Below, piece after piece: positions 49,488 to 51,245 of a DNA stretch of 51,245 bases. A program made the position numbers and the translations under genes. This stretch comes from Caldisericales bacterium. GTDB lineage: Bacteria; Caldisericota; Caldisericia; JAAYUI01. Positions within the stretch are counted from its first letter, which is position 1. Every line of letters starts with the position of its first letter. The notes under the pieces are model-generated. The model made no database searches. It was not told the DNA's origin and saw nothing but the letters and a program-made list of their open reading frames with translations. The stretch covers positions 1-51,245 of the forward strand of contig JAKIZT010000013.1 of NCBI GenBank assembly GCA_022707885.1, given 5' to 3'.

Positions 49488-51245
49488 CTACAGCGAGTAC
49501 CTCGTGATGGTGAGTCTTCTGGCTGCGTCATTCCACTGGATGTCAAGCGGAATTTCCTTGGCCGGGTTGCCTTTCACGATCTCGTTCTGGATCATCAGCA
49601 TCAGATACTCGGCTGGGACCATGATTGTAGTTCCATTGAGCACTGGTGCATCTGGCAGCGTTACAGTCTGGCCATTGATGTTGACATTTGTTGAACCAAC
49701 AGTGATATCAACGGTGATTGTTCCGATTGTCATAGTGGCAGTTGTGCCAGCAACCGGTGCAGTTCCACCAAATGCGTTGGCAAGGAAATCAACTGGGACC
49801 ATGACTGAGTTGGAGGCTGAGAGCGTCGGGGCAACTGGCATTGTTGTCGCTGTGCCATTGACATAAGCGACCGCGTTGCCAACAACAAACTCGACTTCCT
49901 GCATTGTGTAGTTGTTGAGCTGTATTGTGGTCTGGTTCGGGTTGCCTGCAGCATCGGTTGCAGAAATATTGACTGTATTGGTGCCCTTGACAAGATTGAC
50001 TGTTGCTGTCCAGACATCAAACACTACTGTTGCTGGCTGACCGTTTACAGTAACCTTTGCGCCTGGCTCGACACGTCCGGTGAGCTCGTACGTTGTTGCA
50101 TCATGGATGATAGTTGTTGGGTCATTGACCAGCAACATCGGTTTCTCGGTGTCTTTGATGATTGTCAGATATCTGGTTGTTGATGCGCCACTTGGTGAGG
50201 TGGCTTTGACAACTATAACGTTGGAACCTTCTTTGAGTGTTACATTGCTCTGGAAGGCACCCTTGATGTCGATGCCGACCTTCTGGCCATTGATTGTAAC
50301 CGTAGAACCTGGCTTTGTGACACCCTTGACTGCAACAGTATTGGTATTGACGACTGTGTAATCAATTGGTTCAAGCTGGTCAATTGATGGTGGCTGTACA
50401 TCGACACCTACCACTATATAACCTTCTCCATCAGCATAACCGGCGAGGTTGGCTTTGACTCTGATGATACCAGTCTCTGTTGGTGTAACTGAAACTGTGG
50501 TCTGGCCCTTGTCATTGCATCTTCTGGATGGGATAGAGAGTCCGGCACCTTCAATCTTGAGCTCAGCCTGTGCAGCTGGAGCATGTGAACCATATTCACG
50601 AACAGTGATATTGAGTGTTCCTGGGATCTGGGCCTTGAGTGTATCATCTGCTTCAACAATCACTTCGAGACCTTTGACTGAGTCAAACGAAGAGATGATT
50701 GATTTACCTTCAAGGTCAGTGTCGATCCTGTACTCATACGGGAACACAAAACGTTTGTTCGGGGAACGGTAGTTGATTGAAAGAACACCGGTACCAACAC
50801 CAGTTGGTGTCATTGCAAGCATGACGTCTGTTGCTGCTGGATTGGTTTCTGATCTTTCAGTTCTACCATAAACGTTTGCCTCATGCACACCACCACCCGA
50901 TATTCCAGCTAGATAGACCCTGGCTTCTGGGCCAAGTGGAAGATCGCGCTGGTCTGCTGGTGTAAATGTGAAGAGCAAGTGATTTTCTTTTCCATAGATA
51001 AGATCATAACCTTCTGGATCAAGGAGTTTCTTTTCCAAGGTTTGTCTTGTAGTTGCAGACTTGACTTCAACAACTGGGGCCTTGATCTGTAGGTAATTGT
51101 CGTTGGCCGGGAAGGAATCCCAGTCAAGATAGAATGCATTGTCTCCACCTGGCAAGAAGGCATCAATATTCGTGGCTGTTGGCCTGTAGCCATAACGGCG
51201 CTTCATTGTGCGTGGTGCGTATGGATCAGTCTGGAAGTTGAACCC
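49488..51245 (-). CDS. Large surface protein with Ig-like and stalk domains (5' end outside window)
   Basis: The frame is open to the window edge, so the N-terminus is missing; 585 codons are visible. An internal ATG at 51206 is probably not the start, since the 13 codons before it (beginning GFNFQTDPYAP) read on naturally. The first about 190 visible residues are not recognised. Residues about 195-270 look like a bacterial Ig/invasin-type domain (LNITVREYGSHAPAAQAEL). Two Ig-like units with GSTVTINGQ and GAKVTVNGQPA follow. The last about 125 residues are a stalk domain (NSVMVPVDFLANAFGG; TIMVPAEYLML). The strong terminator behind it fits a well-expressed structural protein, perhaps of the cell envelope (inference). 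Confidence 0.83.
   Translation of the reverse strand, partial: GFNFQTDPYAPRTMKRRYGYRPTATNIDAFLPGGDNAFYLDWDSFPANDNYLQIKAPVVEVKSATTRQTLEKKLLDPEGYDLIYGKENHLLFTFTPADQRDLPLGPEARVYLAGISGGGVHEANVYGRTERSETNPAATDVMLAMTPTGVGTGVLSINYRSPNKRFVFPYEYRIDTDLEGKSIISSFDSVKGLEVIVEADDTLKAQIPGTLNITVREYGSHAPAAQAELKIEGAGLSIPSRRCNDKGQTTVSVTPTETGIIRVKANLAGYADGEGYIVVGVDVQPPSIDQLEPIDYTVVNTNTVAVKGVTKPGSTVTINGQKVGIDIKGAFQSNVTLKEGSNVIVVKATSPSGASTTRYLTIIKDTEKPMLLVNDPTTIIHDATTYELTGRVEPGAKVTVNGQPATVVFDVWTATVNLVKGTNTVNISATDAAGNPNQTTIQLNNYTMQEVEFVVGNAVAYVNGTATTMPVAPTLSASNSVMVPVDFLANAFGGTAPVAGTTATMTIGTITVDITVGSTNVNINGQTVTLPDAPVLNGTTIMVPAEYLMLMIQNEIVKGNPAKEIPLDIQWNDAARRLTITRYSL

Overview
The window reads as a chromosomal segment of a strictly anaerobic, fermentative bacterium. 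The main reason is a complete trimeric NADH/ferredoxin-type [FeFe]-hydrogenase operon with its three maturases and the redox repressor Rex. The rest is rich in exported beta-propeller, Ig-like and 'stalk' (copper amine oxidase N-terminal-like) proteins, as in many Gram-positive-type and candidate-phylum anaerobes. Shine-Dalgarno sequences are common and TGA is a normal stop codon. I cannot name the phylum from sequence alone.

Layout. (1) Positions 1-8260 (+): a tandem array of exported beta-propeller-like proteins, three complete and one represented only by its 3' end. Their N-terminal regions differ, but they share an almost constant C-terminal module of about 150 residues. (2) Positions 8712-21160 (-): one compact hydrogenase operon. 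In transcription order it holds rex, hydC, hydB, hydA, a hydrogenase-like sensor fused to a histidine kinase, a lone receiver, a receiver-histidine kinase, hydG, a TM1266-type small regulator, hydF and hydE. A Rex-like operator lies directly before the rex start codon. (3) Positions 21319-24979 (-): a GH84 glycosidase, a multi-pass membrane protein and a membrane-anchored propeller-like protein. (4) Positions 25098-27641 (+): a double-propeller protein interrupted by an in-frame TGA, followed by a strong bidirectional terminator. (5) Positions 27691-32637 (-): a PAS-rich cytosolic histidine kinase followed by two exported proteins. (6) Positions 32929-37498 (+): an MFS exporter translationally coupled to two exported stalk-domain proteins. 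(7) Positions 37526-47419 (-): an ECF sigma factor, a very large zinc-finger anti-sigma factor, two exported repeat proteins and a membrane glycosyltransferase. A sigma-W-like promoter precedes this operon. (8) Positions 47566-49104 (+): a divergent beta-propeller protein ending in a dockerin. (9) Positions 49488-51245 (-): the 3' part of a large surface protein ending at a strong terminator.

Working together. The hydrogenase operon contains the enzyme, its cofactor assembly system, an NADH/NAD+ sensor (Rex) and what looks like an H2- or redox-sensing phosphorelay, so H2 metabolism could be sensed in two ways from one transcript. The remaining genes mostly build and regulate the cell surface. 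Recurrent parts (propeller, Ig/ASPM-like beta-sandwich, stalk domain, dockerin) are mixed and matched across at least a dozen exported proteins. The most unusual elements are the constant-tail propeller array, the phosphorelay without any visible output domain, the anti-sigma factor with a giant extracellular part, and the interrupted double-propeller gene.
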